This document shows positions 11,701-23,992 of a DNA stretch of 64,000 bases, piece by piece. The DNA lies in the NCBI RefSeq assembly GCF_016808095.1, contig NC_068976.1:12619001-12683000 (forward strand), given 5' to 3'. Under the pieces are notes generated by a model, which was not told where the DNA came from, made no database searches, and saw only the letters and a program-made list of their open reading frames with translations. The stretch is from Vigna angularis (Eukaryota; Streptophyta; Magnoliopsida; Fabales; Fabaceae). The first letter of the stretch is position 1. Every line of letters starts with the position of its first letter. The position numbers and the translations under genes are program-made.

Positions 11701-13852
11701 TCAAGTTGCAGCATATATATCCTTAATGCTCAGCTTGGACAACAAAGATTGAAATTGTGTTGGATGCAAAGCTTTAGTATGAATGTCTGCAAGTTGGGCT
11801 GAAGTAGAAATGAGCAGGAGTTTAATTACACCAGCTTGAACTTTATCCCTTATGAGATGACAATCAATTTTAATATGTTTTGTCCTCTCATGCATGGCTG
11901 GATTTTGTGCAATTTGTATAGCAGATTGATTGTCACAAAACAGAGGAACTGGTTGTGGTAGAGGTTGTTTCAAATCATGTAGCAAATACAAAAGCCATTG
12001 AATTTCACATGTTGTGGAAGCTAAGGCTCTATATTCTACTTTGGTTGATGATCTAGATATATTACATTGCTTCTTGGATTTCCAGCTGATTAAGGATGCA
12101 CCATAGAACACATTAAAACTAGTCACAAACCTTCTAGTGTCAGGGCAAGTAGCCCAACCAGAATCACTAAAAGCCTTGAGAGCATGTTATGTGTTGGAGG
12201 GAAAGAATAATCCTTGTCCTGGATTGTTCTTGATATATCTCAGGATCCTTATTGTTGCTGCATAATGATCTTTCAAAAGATTGGAAAGAAATTGACTGAG
12301 AGTATTAACAGCAAAACATAAATATGGTCTTGTGTTGGTTAGATATAATAACCTACCAAGAAGTCTTCTATAGGCATGCACATCTAAATAGGGTTTCCCT
12401 TCTGTCTTGGAAAATTTTGTGTCTGGCTGTGTGGGAGTAGAAACAGGTTGACATCCCAACAATCCTGCATTTTTTAGTAACTCTAGAGCATACTTCCTTT
12501 GTGATAAATTAATGCCCTGTTGAGATCTTGCAATTTCTAAGCCCAAAAAAATACTTGAGTTGGCCTAGGTCTTTAACCTTGAACTTTGCATTCAATAGAG
12601 CCTTCACATTTTGGATTTCCTGGATGTCATCACCTGCCAAGACTATATCATCTACATAAAAAAGTAAGATGGTGATATGAGCAGAATCACTTTTGACAAA
12701 AAGTGAATAATCTGGTTTTGATTGTATGTAGCCCAAAGAAAGTAAAGTAGTTGTCAACTTGTAATTCCATTGTCTAGATACCTGCTTGAGTCCATATAAA
12801 GACTTTAACAACTGGCAAACTTGCCCTAGTTTTTCTGTTTTGTAGCCAAGAGGAAGAGACATGTATACTTCTTCATCTAAATCCCCATGTAGAAAAAGAT
12901 TATTTACATCTAGTTGATGTAAATACCAATGTTTGGAGGCTGCTAAAGCCAGAACCAATCTTACTATTGTGTGTTTGACAACAGGTGAAAAAGTCTCAAA
13001 GTAATCTAAGCCTTCTTGTTGTGTGTAGCCTTTGGCTACTAACCTTGCCTTGTATCGTTCAATACTCCCATCAACATGCCTCTTTATTTTGTATACCCAC
13101 TTACATCCGATAGGTTGCTTTCCATAAGGTAGATCAGTCAAAGCCCAAGGTTTGGAATTTTCTAAAGCTGTAATTTCTTGATCCATGGCATTTCTCCAAC
13201 AATCATGTTTGATGGCTTGGTTATAGGTTTTAGGTTCACTAACATGGGAAAGATTAAGGACATATGATTTATGAAGAGATGATAATGCATCATAAGAGAG
13301 ATATGAAGAGATAAGATATAAGGTACCTGTGGATGACTGAGTGGCGGAAGAAGTAGATAACATGTTGCAATGATAGTCCTGCAAATAAGATGGTTTATGA
13401 TTTGGCCTAGTTGATTTCCTTTGTGGAGTAGTAGTGGCAGGTTCAACAGAAACAGGTTGAGAAGAAAAAATAACAGGGTCTGGAACAATAGAAGGAGGAG
13501 ATGTAGGTGGTAAAGAGGGTTGATCAGTAACTTCTGAGAAAATAGGTGATGGAGAGGAAATGATTTTGGTGACAAAATCCAAGGAATTTTGTGTATCAAT
13601 AGGTGAGTGTTTGTCACTAGTAATAAAAGGAAATATGTTTTCATAAAATACTACATTTCTTGATAGAAAAATTTCCCTAGAGTTTAAATTTAACAAAAGG
13701 TAGCCTTTCACTCCTTTTTTAAAACCAAGTAAAACACATTTTCTTGCACGAGGTTGAAATTTTGTTATATGAGCTTGAAAAGTTGAAGCATAGCAAAGTG
13801 AGTCAAAAACTCGTAAGTAAGTAATGTCAGGTTTAACATTGTGTAACAATTA
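11701..13852 (-). pseudogene. Copia reverse transcriptase and RNase H, interrupted
   Basis: From 13849 down to about 12546 the frame encodes the copia reverse transcriptase: KPWALTDLPYGKQPIGCKWV, LDVNNLFLHGDLDEEVYM and the catalytic box FYVDDIVLAGD. A shift in a run of T near 12546 moves the reading to the next frame, where LEIARSQQGINLSQRKYALE continues. A TAA at 12187-12189 then interrupts the same frame before AFSDSGWATCPDTRR. The RNase H part follows (LISWKSKKQCNISRSSTKVE, PLFCDNQSAIQIAQNP) to a natural end near 11701. It is joined upstream to protease/integrase through one nonsense codon (13850-13852). The known role of such a product is cDNA synthesis in virus-like particles; this copy cannot make it. 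Confidence 0.9.
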
Positions 13853-15097
13853 AGATGGAGAAAAATATGCCAAAACTTTGGAAGGTAAAATATTAATGAG
13901 TTGCACAGCATAACGAACAACAAAAGACCAGAAAGTTATGGGCAAATGGGATTGAAACATTAAAGATCTAGCAACATTGAGAATGTGTTGATGTTTTCGC
14001 TCAACAATTCCATTTTTTTGAGGTGTTTCAACACAAGATAATTGATGTTGTATCCCTTTTTGTCTATAAAAATCTGTCATTGCAAACTCATTACCATTAT
14101 CTGATCTAACAACTTTTACATCAATGCCAAATTGTGTTTTGATATAAGAAACAAAGTCAATAAGTTGTGATATTGTATCTGACTTACTTGCCATCAATTT
14201 AATCCATCTGTGTCTAGACATATCATCCACTATAGTTAAGAAATATTTGAAACCATCAATAGAAGAAGTAGAATAGAGCCCCCAAATATCAACATGAATT
14301 AAATCAAAAGGAGCTTTTGAAACAATAGTACTTAATTGAAAAGGAAATTTCCTTTGCTTAGAATAGTGACAAGTATCACAATGAGTGTATTTTGTATCAG
14401 GTAAAGTGGCATACATGGTGCGTAATTTGATATAACAAGAAGAAGAAGGATGTCCTAGTCTAGAGTGCCAAATATCTATAGAGTTAGGTCTTATTGTAGA
14501 ACAAGCAATGAAATTCTCAGGAGTAATAGAAGCTGGTGAACCAAGGGGTGTGGATGTAGGAACTATCATGATATACAAGCCATCTCTTTCTTCAGCTTTC
14601 CCAATCATCTGCAGGGTTGACTTGTCCTGTATTTCACATGAAAATTCAGAAACGACAATTTTACAAGATAGAGACTTAGTTAACTTTGTGACCGAAATAA
14701 TATTGACTGAAAAATTAGGAACAAACAAGACATTATGTAAAGTAAGGTATGGGCTAAGAGAAACTGTGCCAGAATAATGAGCAAATGAAGAGTTCTTGTT
14801 GGGTAGTGATACTGTAATTGGTGAGATTCTATGATAAGAAATAAAATGAGACAAAGAACTGGATATATGATCAGTAGCACCTGTGTCTAGAATCCATTGG
14901 GAATAGATATTACCTTGATCCTGAGAAGAAGTGGAAACATTATGAGAACTCACTAGATCGGTATAATGTGTGACTGTGGGATTAAATTGAGGAAGAAGTG
15001 CCAATAGGCCATGAATTTGCTCTTGAGAAAGTCTCAGAGTTGAGGAATGTGGTTGCGCCTGAGAATTAGTAGAAGAAGGAACAACTGTAGAAGCCAT
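13850..15097 (-). pseudogene. Copia protease and integrase part of pol, ends at a premature stop
   Basis: The frame starts MASTVVPSSTNSQ at 15097. It has the aspartic protease motif LDTGATDH near residue 69 and the GAG-pre-integrase / HHCC zinc region (HSRLGHPS ... CDTCHYSKQRKFPF) at about 215-255. The integrase D,D-35-E triad is visible in VDIWG (about 269), RSDNGNEF (about 333) and NGIVERKHQ (about 364). It ends at TAA 13850-13852, directly followed in the same frame by the LLHNVKPDITYLRVFD segment of the next block, so the stop is a nonsense mutation rather than a gene boundary. The usual gag domain upstream is absent. Confidence 0.9.
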
Positions 15098-15403
15098 TGA
15101 ATTTCACAACCTCAAATTGGACAAAATATTTCACAATCCGAATCTCCAAAAACTTCTCCAGATTCCTCAAAAATCAATCCAGGGCTACGAGTGATTAAAG
15201 CACACAATTGTTTCTCATTGAAAACCCTAGAAAGCAAAGTCAAAACATAAAACATAACGATGCGAGAGTAATAGAGGGAGTAATCATAGAAGGAGAAGAA
15301 ATTGTAGGAAGGCCAAGAACAAAAGGTAGAAGATGAAGATCTTGGTAGTAATAGAATTGGTTGCGGAAGAACGTGAGCAAGAATTAATTTTCTTCTGATA
15401 CCA

Positions 15404-15665
15404 TGTTAGAAGTGGACTTTAAGCCTAACTCAACCCTAAAAACCAGCTTGTAAGGTGAGGTTTGCACCCTTATAAACTATGAATTGGCCTTATCTCTAGT
15501 CAATGTGGGACTTCCAACACACCCCCTTCACGCCGAGGTATAGACATCTCGTGCGTGATAGTAGAAATTAGGTGGTCCGATAGCAGCCCGATAGCGGGTG
15601 AAATATAAACAGAAATGTTCACTTAGAACTCGCTAGGATAGACTCTAACTATGACTCTGATACCA
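15404..15665 (-). mobile_element. TRIM-derived unit inside the copia leader (primer site, internal segment, purine tract, LTR)
   Basis: Read on the minus strand, directly after the copia 5' LTR comes TGGTATCAGAGTC (15665-15653). A 130-bp internal segment follows, ending ACCTCGGCGTGAAGGGGGTG, and then a 116-bp LTR (15519-15404, TGTTGGAAGTCCC...TTCTAACA). A second primer site, TGGTATCAGAAG (15403-15391), follows immediately. Internal part and LTR match the free TRIM at 2346-2727. The TRIM's own 5' LTR is missing: the copia LTR stands in its place. Both junctions fall at TAACATGGTATCAGA, shared by the two elements. Confidence 0.85.
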
Positions 15666-15778
15666 TGTTATGAGAAAAGAAAAAATGAAAATTGTGTATA
15701 TTATTCCATCATATATAAGGAGAGAGTACAATTGATATATATAATTATTTAAAACAATATAAAAATAGAATATAAATA

Positions 15779-15869
<91 letters not shown>

Positions 15870-15888
15870 AAATAAATTAAATCTAACA
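15666..15888 (-). repeat. Copia 5' LTR with expanded (AT)n
   Basis: This is the 5' LTR of the minus-strand copia element, 223 bp. It carries a poly-A run and then an (AT)n microsatellite, about 15779-15866, that accounts for its extra length over the 3' LTR. The first primer-binding site abuts it at 15665. Confidence 0.85.
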
Positions 15889-18800
15889 GGACCATAAACT
15901 TGCAAAACCAAATGAAACTCAAACTGGTCAAGCAAGTTAGAATCTAACTTCGAGGTTGTTTTTCTTAACCTATATATGTTCATATATTTTGCATTTTTTA
16001 TGATTGTGTAAATAAATGCTAAATTTTATTGTGATTATTTGTATGTGCAAATTAGAGGATATTATGTTAAGGTTTTTTTTTTTATGCCCAATTTTAAGAG
16101 AATAAATACTTGGTTTAATAAGTATTCATCTATTTAATTTTTAATATAATAAAAAAACAAATTGCAATCTTATAGTACAAATTTTTTTATTCTATCAATT
16201 TTATTTGAATTCTACTAATAATAAGGAATTTTTTCAAAGGTTTATTTTTTAATAAATATGGATGAAAATTACTACAGATTAGTTAGGTGTTTACTTACTT
16301 TAACTATTAAGGGAGTGCAAACATATAGAATTAATTTTTTTTTTCATTAAGATTAAAATCTTTTTCTTGTTGTATTATAAATAAATATACTAATATTTGT
16401 TATACTAAATCAATTATTTATCATCAATATGGAATTTAGGTAAGGAACCATGATACCACTATATATTATGAATATAGAATTTAGGTAAGGAACCATTATA
16501 TATGTTTGGAATATATTCTATTTTGAAAGAGTTGAAAAAAAAATACTCTCTTGTTAAAAGGTTTGATAATTTGACATTTCTTAATGCAATTTTGTAGACA
16601 AAAACTGTATTTTTTCCTATTTTTTCAGATGGTAATATTTTTTTTTAGAATTAAAATTAAGATACTGATACAAATTCATATTTTGAATAAGATATACTTA
16701 TATTTGAAAGAATTAGATAATAAAAATTTTCAAAATAAATTATATATCTGCGAGTAAATAGTTTCATAAAGGAATGAATCATATTGAATTGAAAAATAGA
16801 GAGATCTATAAAAATTATATATTTCGTCGTTACATTGCAAGAAATAATTAGGTACTAATGTATTTGAAATAGTATCTATTAATATATTAATTATAATACG
16901 GTATCAATATGTTGGGTATCTATTCTACAATTTTCATTTTATCTTTCATAAAGTGACTTTCAGATTCCAGAATAAACTTTCCAAAATTTCTAAAGTAGGA
17001 TTTTTGGAACAAGATCTCCGAAAAAAAAAGAATAAAATTTCCAAAACAAAATTTCTAAACATGAAATAAATTCTAAAACAAGTTTTCCAAATATATATAT
17101 ATATATATATAATTCCTCAAAAATGAGCTTTCCAAAATAATATTTTGGGAACAAGCTTTGATCTTTCTAGAAAAAAAAAAAAGAAAAAACTTCTGAAACA
17201 AGCTTTCCGGAGCGTAAATGATAACTTTCAGAACACATTTTCCAAAATGAGATTTTTTAGATTGAGTTTTTTTTTTCTTTCTAAAATGAGTTCTAATTTA
17301 CTTTAACAAAAAGATTTCAATGGAGAACGGAAATGCAGTAATGACGGTGCAACAACGGTGGTGGCAGGGTGGCATGGCGTAGTCAGAGAGGATATTTTAG
17401 TCCTTTTGTTTGTTCATATGGGGCTGTAGTTAGTATTAATGGGGTGCAGAGAAAACAAGACCTTGTATTAATTGGTGTGTGGAAATAGATGGGCTTAGTA
17501 CGATGATGGGCTTGATTTGGCTCAACCTAAAGGAAATGATTAGAGAGTGAACCTGGTTATTCTTTGTTCTTATTGTTTATTCTTTCTTTTTCTTTTTTTT
17601 TTCTCGGTTTCAGAAAAATCAGTTGGCTAATTTCATTTTAAGAAGCTTCCTCTTATTATAAAGCTAAAATCTTTGAAAGTTAAAGATAAAATCTTCTTGT
17701 TTATCTACCCTTATTTTAAGACATGTATGTCAACTTTCTATGGAATTAGGGTTTAATATGGTTAGGTTTTTGAGTGGATAATACCTCCTTTTAAATACTT
17801 AATATTCCTTATAATATAAGAATATTAAGGTAAATGAAGTTATTTTAATTTTTATTTTAAAATTATAAATAAAAAAGATTTAACTTGAAAAAAACATTTT
17901 TCTATACAAATATATGAATGTGATTTTTTTTTTAAAATGACTTAAAAAAATTGAGAATCTTAGTTTTAAGATAATAATATAAATTGTATTGTATTATTAT
18001 AAGTCGGAAATAGATAATGAGACTTAAACTCAATTTATATAAGATATTGAGATAATCTTTTATAAAAATAATAAATTTGTGAATTTTTAATTTTATATAA
18101 TGATCAACTTTCTGATTTCTAATAATATAATAATTAGACTCAATATGAACCTAATAGTTTTATTACCTATTAACTAAAATACTCCTCTTTTTGAATTAAA
18201 TATTTTCCTCTTATGCAACTTCCTCTATACATTAAAGAAACTCAAAAGCTTCGAACTTAGAAAATCACTTGGTGATAACTCATAACCAACCAAACATACA
18301 ACCTTTTTCACCAATATAGGTAACGTATGAATACATATTTAGGTGTTTTCTATGAATTCAATATTAAGATGGGAACGTAAGTGTTCATTCTTTCAAAGAA
18401 TGGTTACAAAACTATTTAAAGCTTTATCTTTCACGTTACACACCTAAGAATCATCCAAAAACTTATAGCAAAAAAAAAAGGTGGCATTATGAGTATCGTG
18501 GGGCTCGTGGTGCCGAAAATTATATAAAGTGCCTTGAAACGAATTTGACCTAAAACCATTTACATGGTCATTTTGTGGACCATCACCATTTAACAAGAGG
18601 CACTGATAAAGGTGACAAAGTAAGGACCCCACCAAACTAAAAGACATTGCCTTGTAAATTTAAAATCACAAAGCAAATATCACTATATATCAATAACAAT
18701 TTTCATAAACACCTTTTTATTATTTAAAGTTTTCATACTCTTTTCCTCCATTTCATAAATTTTTTATTAATTACTTTTTTTCTCAACAATAACAAATATA

Positions 18801-20942
18801 TTGAAAAGAAATAATAGGATCCCAATCCTTATAAACAAAATGAGAAAGAATGAGAAAAAAAAGAATTAAAAAGTAATCATCTTTTCCTTAAAGTTGTGTT
18901 CCTATTGAAAGATGAATTTGGAGAAATGAAATTGATGGATTTGAGAGGTGGATGGATTTGAGGAGATTTGAGAATAAGTTAATTGTTGTTTTTTTTATAG
19001 GGATTTAGAGTTGAGTGAAAAGTGAATTTTGAAATAAAGTTTATAAAAATTAGTGTAAGATTTGATTAACGTGATATATAAAAAATGGTTTAATTGGTAA
19101 AAGTGAAATATTATCAAAATATTTTTAGTGGTAAAAATAATATTAAATGATAATTTTTAATAATATATTTAATTGTAAAAATTACTATAAGGAGGAAAAA
19201 AATTAAAAACTATTTTTTAAAGGAAATAATTAAAACAATATTTTTTTAGGATTATTATTACTATTATTATTATTATAATAATAATAATAATTATAATAGT
19301 TATTATTATTATTAAGAAGCATGAATGAACTTTAGAATGAGAAACAATATAAATATATATATATATATCCAACAAGAAACAAAACAAAACAATGTAGTTT
19401 GGAATTGTTGGGACTAAACACGAAATGTTGAAATCGAATATGAATGCTGAAACCGAATGTGTGGCTTAGAATCGGATATAAGTGCTTGGAATTGGATACA
19501 ATGTCGTTGGAATCCACTCTAAGTGCGCAAGTGGAATCGGTTCCACCTTCCTCTTCAACCTCTCTTTTCATGTAACCTTCATGTTCAATGTCTTCATCCC
19601 TCTTAGTCTCCATGTTCAATGATAATTTATGAGGACAAATTTGAAATTTCATATGAAATATCTTCCAATCCAAGCAAAGATACAAAGATTAATAATTTTA
19701 GTCATTCCACAAATCATCGCCTTGCTTCCAAATATCTGAAAATGAACATCATTTATCTCGCAAATCAATTTCCACAAGTACTTATAAAGAGTACATATTT
19801 GCAAACAAACACGTTTACATAAAAAAACATTTGAAACTCCTGAATTCATTGAACTACGATAAGTATAGTTATAACATTAATCTTTTGTCAAAACCACAGA
19901 ACATATATAGATATCCTTAAAAACAAAAATTTTCAAGGCGCAAATATACTAAAAAAGTTAGTCATCTTTAATTTCTTGATCAATAATTTGGATATTTATG
20001 TCACTTTTCACCTATATTTCATTTCTTTTATAATTATAACATTGAATTCTAAATCTAGGAAATTGTATCAAACTATCCTAATTAATTCTATATTATACCG
20101 AATTAAAATAACATTTCTATTTACAAAAATTGAGAATTTAACCAAATTTATAACATTTAAAAATTAACACCAAATATAAATAAATAAATAGCTACAAAAT
20201 TAAAAGTGACCAAATTATAATTTAGTCAAAATTTCTAATACAAATATAAAATAATTATTTTGAAAAATTAAAATTAAAATCAGTTTTTAAATAAATGAAT
20301 ATGAACAAGTTGTTATATAAACTATTTTTAACTGTAGAAAGAAAATCTTTTTCGTTCTTTATTTATTTATTAAAAAATATATAAAGTAGGTTCTACATAT
20401 ATTTTGTACAAAACAAATAGGAAATTTCCTGGAAAATTTGCGGTAGAAGAGCTTGAATATTAACATCACACGTTTGAGCATGTTACGTCATGGGTAGTGA
20501 CCTCACATGTTTAGATCACGTTCATACTGTCAAACCTGTTTCTCGTGTTCAAAGTAATGTATTTTAAAAATTAACAAAATATTCAGACTATTTATGAATA
20601 ATAAAATATATTATATTTTAATGTTTTCTTTTACTTTCTTTTCATGTGAATTTCATGAGGAAATATTATATAAAAAATGAAACTAGCTGTGCTCAACTTA
20701 CTAAAAAAATTATGAAATTTCATCTCTCATGTTAGCTTCACCTGGTTTTCAATCAAATATTATATAATAATGAATTCATGGTGAAAAAATATAATAGATT
20801 ATTCTTTCAAAAAGAAGAACTGATTAGGATTGCTAATTTACATTATTTTAATCAGTAAATTAGATGACAATAAGATCTTAAGGTACTATACATAATATTT
20901 ACTTTTAAAGATTATTTAGTTTAATAAGAAAATAGAGTGTCA
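15889..20942. other. AT-rich intergenic DNA with degenerate short repeats
   Basis: No gene is recognised. A roughly 50-bp duplication containing AATTTAGGTAAGGAACCAT occurs at about 16430-16500. A degenerate array built on a TTTCCAAAA core spans about 16960-17260. A (TTA)n/(TAA)n stretch able to fold back lies at 19255-19315. The stretch at 19380-19540 has loosely repeated GAATCGGAT/GAATTGGAT words of unknown origin. Confidence 0.6.
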
Positions 20943-21220
20943 TTAATATTTGGGTTAAATATGTTTTTCGTCCCTTAAATATCACTGATTTTTTGTTTTA
21001 GTCCCTATTCAAAACTTTGATGGCTTTTAGTCCTCATAGTATTGAAACATGTAACATTAATCCCTAAAAATGGATGGCGTCAACTTTTTGTTGATCTGGC
21101 AAACGACGAGGCCACGTCTTCTGCCAGCTTCCGTCTTAAGTATCTGTCACGTTGCTTGTTTAATTTGTGGAATGAGATTAAGTGATTGGCACGTGTGTGG
21201 GTGATTGAAATCAGATTACG

Positions 21221-21287
21221 AAAGTTGGGTTCTTCTTCGTCATCTCAGTTGGGGGAAAAGTTGGGTTCTTCTTCGTCATCTCAGTTG
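21221..21287 (+). repeat. 36-bp tandem duplication just inside the left MULE inverted repeat
   Basis: AAAGTTGGGTTCTTCTTCG and the following CATCTCAGTTG occur twice, at 21221-21251 and 21257-21287. The duplication lies in the likely leader of the GRF gene. Confidence 0.8.
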
Positions 21288-21390
21288 AAGGTTGGAGTTC
21301 GTCTTGTTGAGGAGGTAAGATGATACGTATTGTTTTGCTCTTTTGCGTGTGCATATAAGTATTGGGGATTTAGGGTTTGGGTGGGCACGA

Positions 21391-21932
21391 TGAAGGGATT
21401 TCTTTGTTGTAGTGAAATGAAAGGTGACAGTGGAGGAAATGGTTGGACGCGAAGGACCATTGGTTCGGGAAAGTCGCAAAGCTGTGGATCATCTTCACGG
21501 TTACCATCTAAAATATGTGGTTGTGGTGAAACATTGTTTCTTTTGAAGGCAACTACTCTGGAGAACAAAGGAAGACTATTTTATAGATGTAGAAATTGGG
21601 CAGTAAGTGATTAAATCTTTCAGTTCATGTGTTGAATTTTCTATTAATGGTGTGTTATTTTGATTGTAGAGTAATTCAAGTTGTAATTACTTTGAATGAC
21701 ATGATGAAGGAGTTTCTGAAATTGAAGGAAGCTTTGAAAGAAAATTGAAGAACTTGAAATGTGTTTGGAAAATGAAAAACTTGTACTGGATCTAAAGAAG
21801 AAGAATGAGAAGCTGAAAAGGAAATTAGAACAAGAGAAGAAAGTTGGGAAAATGATGTTGTTGTTGTTTGTTTTGTCATGGGCGTTAACAATTTTCTTTT
21901 GTATTATGTTTTTGTTGAAGATGAATTGTAAT
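21391..21932 (+). pseudogene. GRF-type zinc finger protein with C-terminal coiled coil and membrane helix, probably broken
   Basis: Exon 1 opens at ATG 21391 (MKGFLCCSEMKGDSGG) and encodes KICGCGETLFLLKATTLENK then LFYRCRNWA to 21603, the GRF zinc-finger core. A GT-AG intron (about 21604-21669) leads to SNSSCNYFE, supplying the last Cys and aromatic residues of the finger. A TGA follows directly. The remaining conserved tail is in another frame: a charged coiled coil (LVLDLKKKNEKLKRKLEQEK) and a hydrophobic helix (LLLFVLSWALTIFFCIMFLL), ending at TAA 21932. Such small GRF proteins are abundant in legume genomes; function unknown. Shift and stop suggest a pseudogene, although an alternative splice could rescue it. 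Confidence 0.7.
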
Positions 21933-22819
21933 TAAGAATTATGGTTGAATAAAATGAGGTACTTGAGTTTGTCTCCAAATTCTGCTTGAGTAAATTCTCC
22001 AAATTAAGGTCTTTAATTTGCCTGCTAAAATTGACTAAGTAGAGTATCTGCTTGACTAAGCAGCCTGCTGATTTTCATAGTCATTGAAGCTGCCTGTGAC
22101 GTACCAAATACTGATTGACTGAGCCAATACTAATATCCAGAAGATGCATCTGTTGCAGGACTTGGCAAATAACTATTATAGTACTGCCCATTTGAGAGTG
22201 ACTTATCCCCATAAAATAGGGGCCAGTCACAACTGCTTGATTCCTCATTAAGATCTCTCATTGAGTAATATAGTAACTTTTTAACAAAAATTGAATTCCA
22301 CTTGGAATGGTTTAGTAAGCTTCTCAATACACAAAGATGAACATGGTGACAATTGGAAAAATCTGATTTTTGCACTTTAGTTCAGTTTATCTTAGAATTG
22401 GACTTTACAAGCATGATGATACTTGAGCTAATTTTTGTGAAATACACTACCAATCAGAGGTACTACATTTAACATTATGCATCAACTTTTATGGTAAAGA
22501 AAATGTGTATCAGAGATACAGTGTTAACAGTGCTACTCTTACTCAAATTTGAGAGACACAGAGCTAATAGTGATATCAGTATTGTTTTAAAATAATTCAA
22601 AGTCATTAAAAGCAATTGAAGTGGTCCCTTACCACTGACAAAAAATATTGTGCAAGCAGTACTAAAGTAATTAAAGTGGTCCCTAACAACTAAAGCAGCC
22701 ACTGTACCCACTACTATTGTTCCCTAAGTGGGTGAGTGTCAAAAACAAAATACATTAAAATAAACGTGTGGCTACAGTAAGTCTTCAACTGGTACTAGCT
22801 TGGGACCCTAGATCTTCTT

Positions 22820-23992
22820 CTTCTAGCTTGGTGACATGATGCAAGTTTTGCTCCACTGAATGATGTTCCAGGTTGTGATGTTGTTGGAGGTCCTCCTAGT
22901 TGAGAAGTCTCCCACCTTGTGACGTTCATGAAGGTGCTTCTGCTTGAGAACCTCCTGCAGTGGAAGTTGTCGTCCTACTACCAGATCCTGCTGCACTTGA
23001 AGTGCCTCTTGTCTTCTGTAAATAGAGTAAGTGACATTAGAATCCATGTTGTGAAAATAATTATTAATGTGTAATTAAGTGAAGTTGTAAAAGAGTGATT
23101 TTGTACCTTATTGTTGTTCTTTCTCCTTTTACATGTTCTTACATTATGACCAAATTCTTTGTAGCTGCTACACTTCATAATAAGATTCTTCTTTGACAAT
23201 TTTATATGACTCACATATTCATCTGACTCACATAATAATGTTTCTACGAACATGGTCCACCCTATCATTCTCAACACTAAACCCATCATCATCATTAGTC
23301 ATTCTTTCTTCTTCACTCTCATCTAGACAATCTTCAGTTGAAGCTTCTACTTCCCCCTCAACCACATTCCCCCCTTCCTCTTCTTTATGAAGATAATCAT
23401 GTTCATCACCACCATCACCCTCTTCGAAATTAACATCTTCCTGTTCCTCACCACCATCACAGTCAACCTCTTCCTCACCAATATCAACCTCTTCCTGTTC
23501 CTCACCACCATAACCTTCTTGTTCGTCTTCCTTACCCATTTCAACCTCTTCATGTTCCTCAGCACCATCACCCTCTTCCAGACCCATTCCACCATCTTCT
23601 ACAATCTCAGCCACTTCCTCCATGTCCTCTATGTTTCCTTCATCTGCCTCTTCACCACAACTAAGAAAGTGAACTTCCATTGCCTCACTGGGAACATGTT
23701 GAACATAGATTTCTACCTCTTCCTTATTCTCCTCTACATAGTTAGCCGAGTTCAGTGCTTCCCTGTCATCACTCAGTAATCTCAAATTATTCATCAGCCT
23801 TTCCTTGGACCCCTTCCACCATAGTTTAAAGTCTGCATCATACTTAAATTCTTTAACAATTCCAACTGCTTCAAAATAAGACCAACGATCTGGATCAAGT
23901 CCTTTCATCATGTGTACCTCTCCTCCAAGATATTGTAGCCCCTTATTACTAACAAACTTCCCCATGTGATGCAAACAAACTTCGAAAACCAT
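22820..23992 (-). pseudogene. MuDRA-type transposase remnant: N-terminal PB1-like domain fused to C-terminal zinc knuckle, catalytic core missing
   Basis: The frame starts MVFEVCLHHMGKF at 23992. It has the MULE N-terminal domain signature (GGEVHMMKGLDPDRWSYFEA, GIVKEFKYDADFKLWW), then a long Glu/Asp-rich stretch to about 23230. It passes almost directly, with a frame change, into KKNLIMKCSSYKEFGHNVRT near 23130-23190, the C-terminal zinc knuckle, and a low-complexity Ser/Thr/Gly tail near 22900-23000. The DDE catalytic core and SWIM finger, normally several hundred residues, are absent. The knuckle's second Cys is Tyr. The product could not transpose the element; an internal deletion is the simplest explanation. 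Confidence 0.8.

Larger units (their letters stand above)
11517..15888 (-). mobile_element. Ty1/copia LTR retrotransposon, defective, with an extra TRIM unit behind its 5' LTR
   Basis: On the minus strand the 5' LTR is 15888-15666 and the 3' LTR is 11695-11517. Both begin near TGTTAGATTTAATTTATTTT and share the block ATTGTGTATATTATTCCATC on the plus strand. A purine tract, CTTGAGGGGA, precedes the 3' LTR. Domain order is protease, integrase, reverse transcriptase, RNase H, as in copia. Gag is essentially missing: only about 300 bp separate the second primer site (15391-15403) from the ATG at 15097. The 5' LTR contains a long (AT)n run absent from the 3' LTR. Flanks show no convincing target duplication. 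Two stops and one frameshift make it non-autonomous. Confidence 0.9.

Noticed and set aside
15645..15983. Open frames with poly Ile-Tyr at 15645-15983, 25621-25831 and 43872-44069
   Set aside because: They are translated AT microsatellites.
19332..19849. Overlapping frames on both strands near 19.3-19.8 kb
   Set aside because: No family resemblance, and the frames include an AT repeat and loosely repeated words.
23387..23779. Plus-strand frame rich in Phe/Leu/Thr opposite the MuDRA acidic region
   Set aside because: It is the antisense shadow of the Glu/Asp-rich coding stretch.
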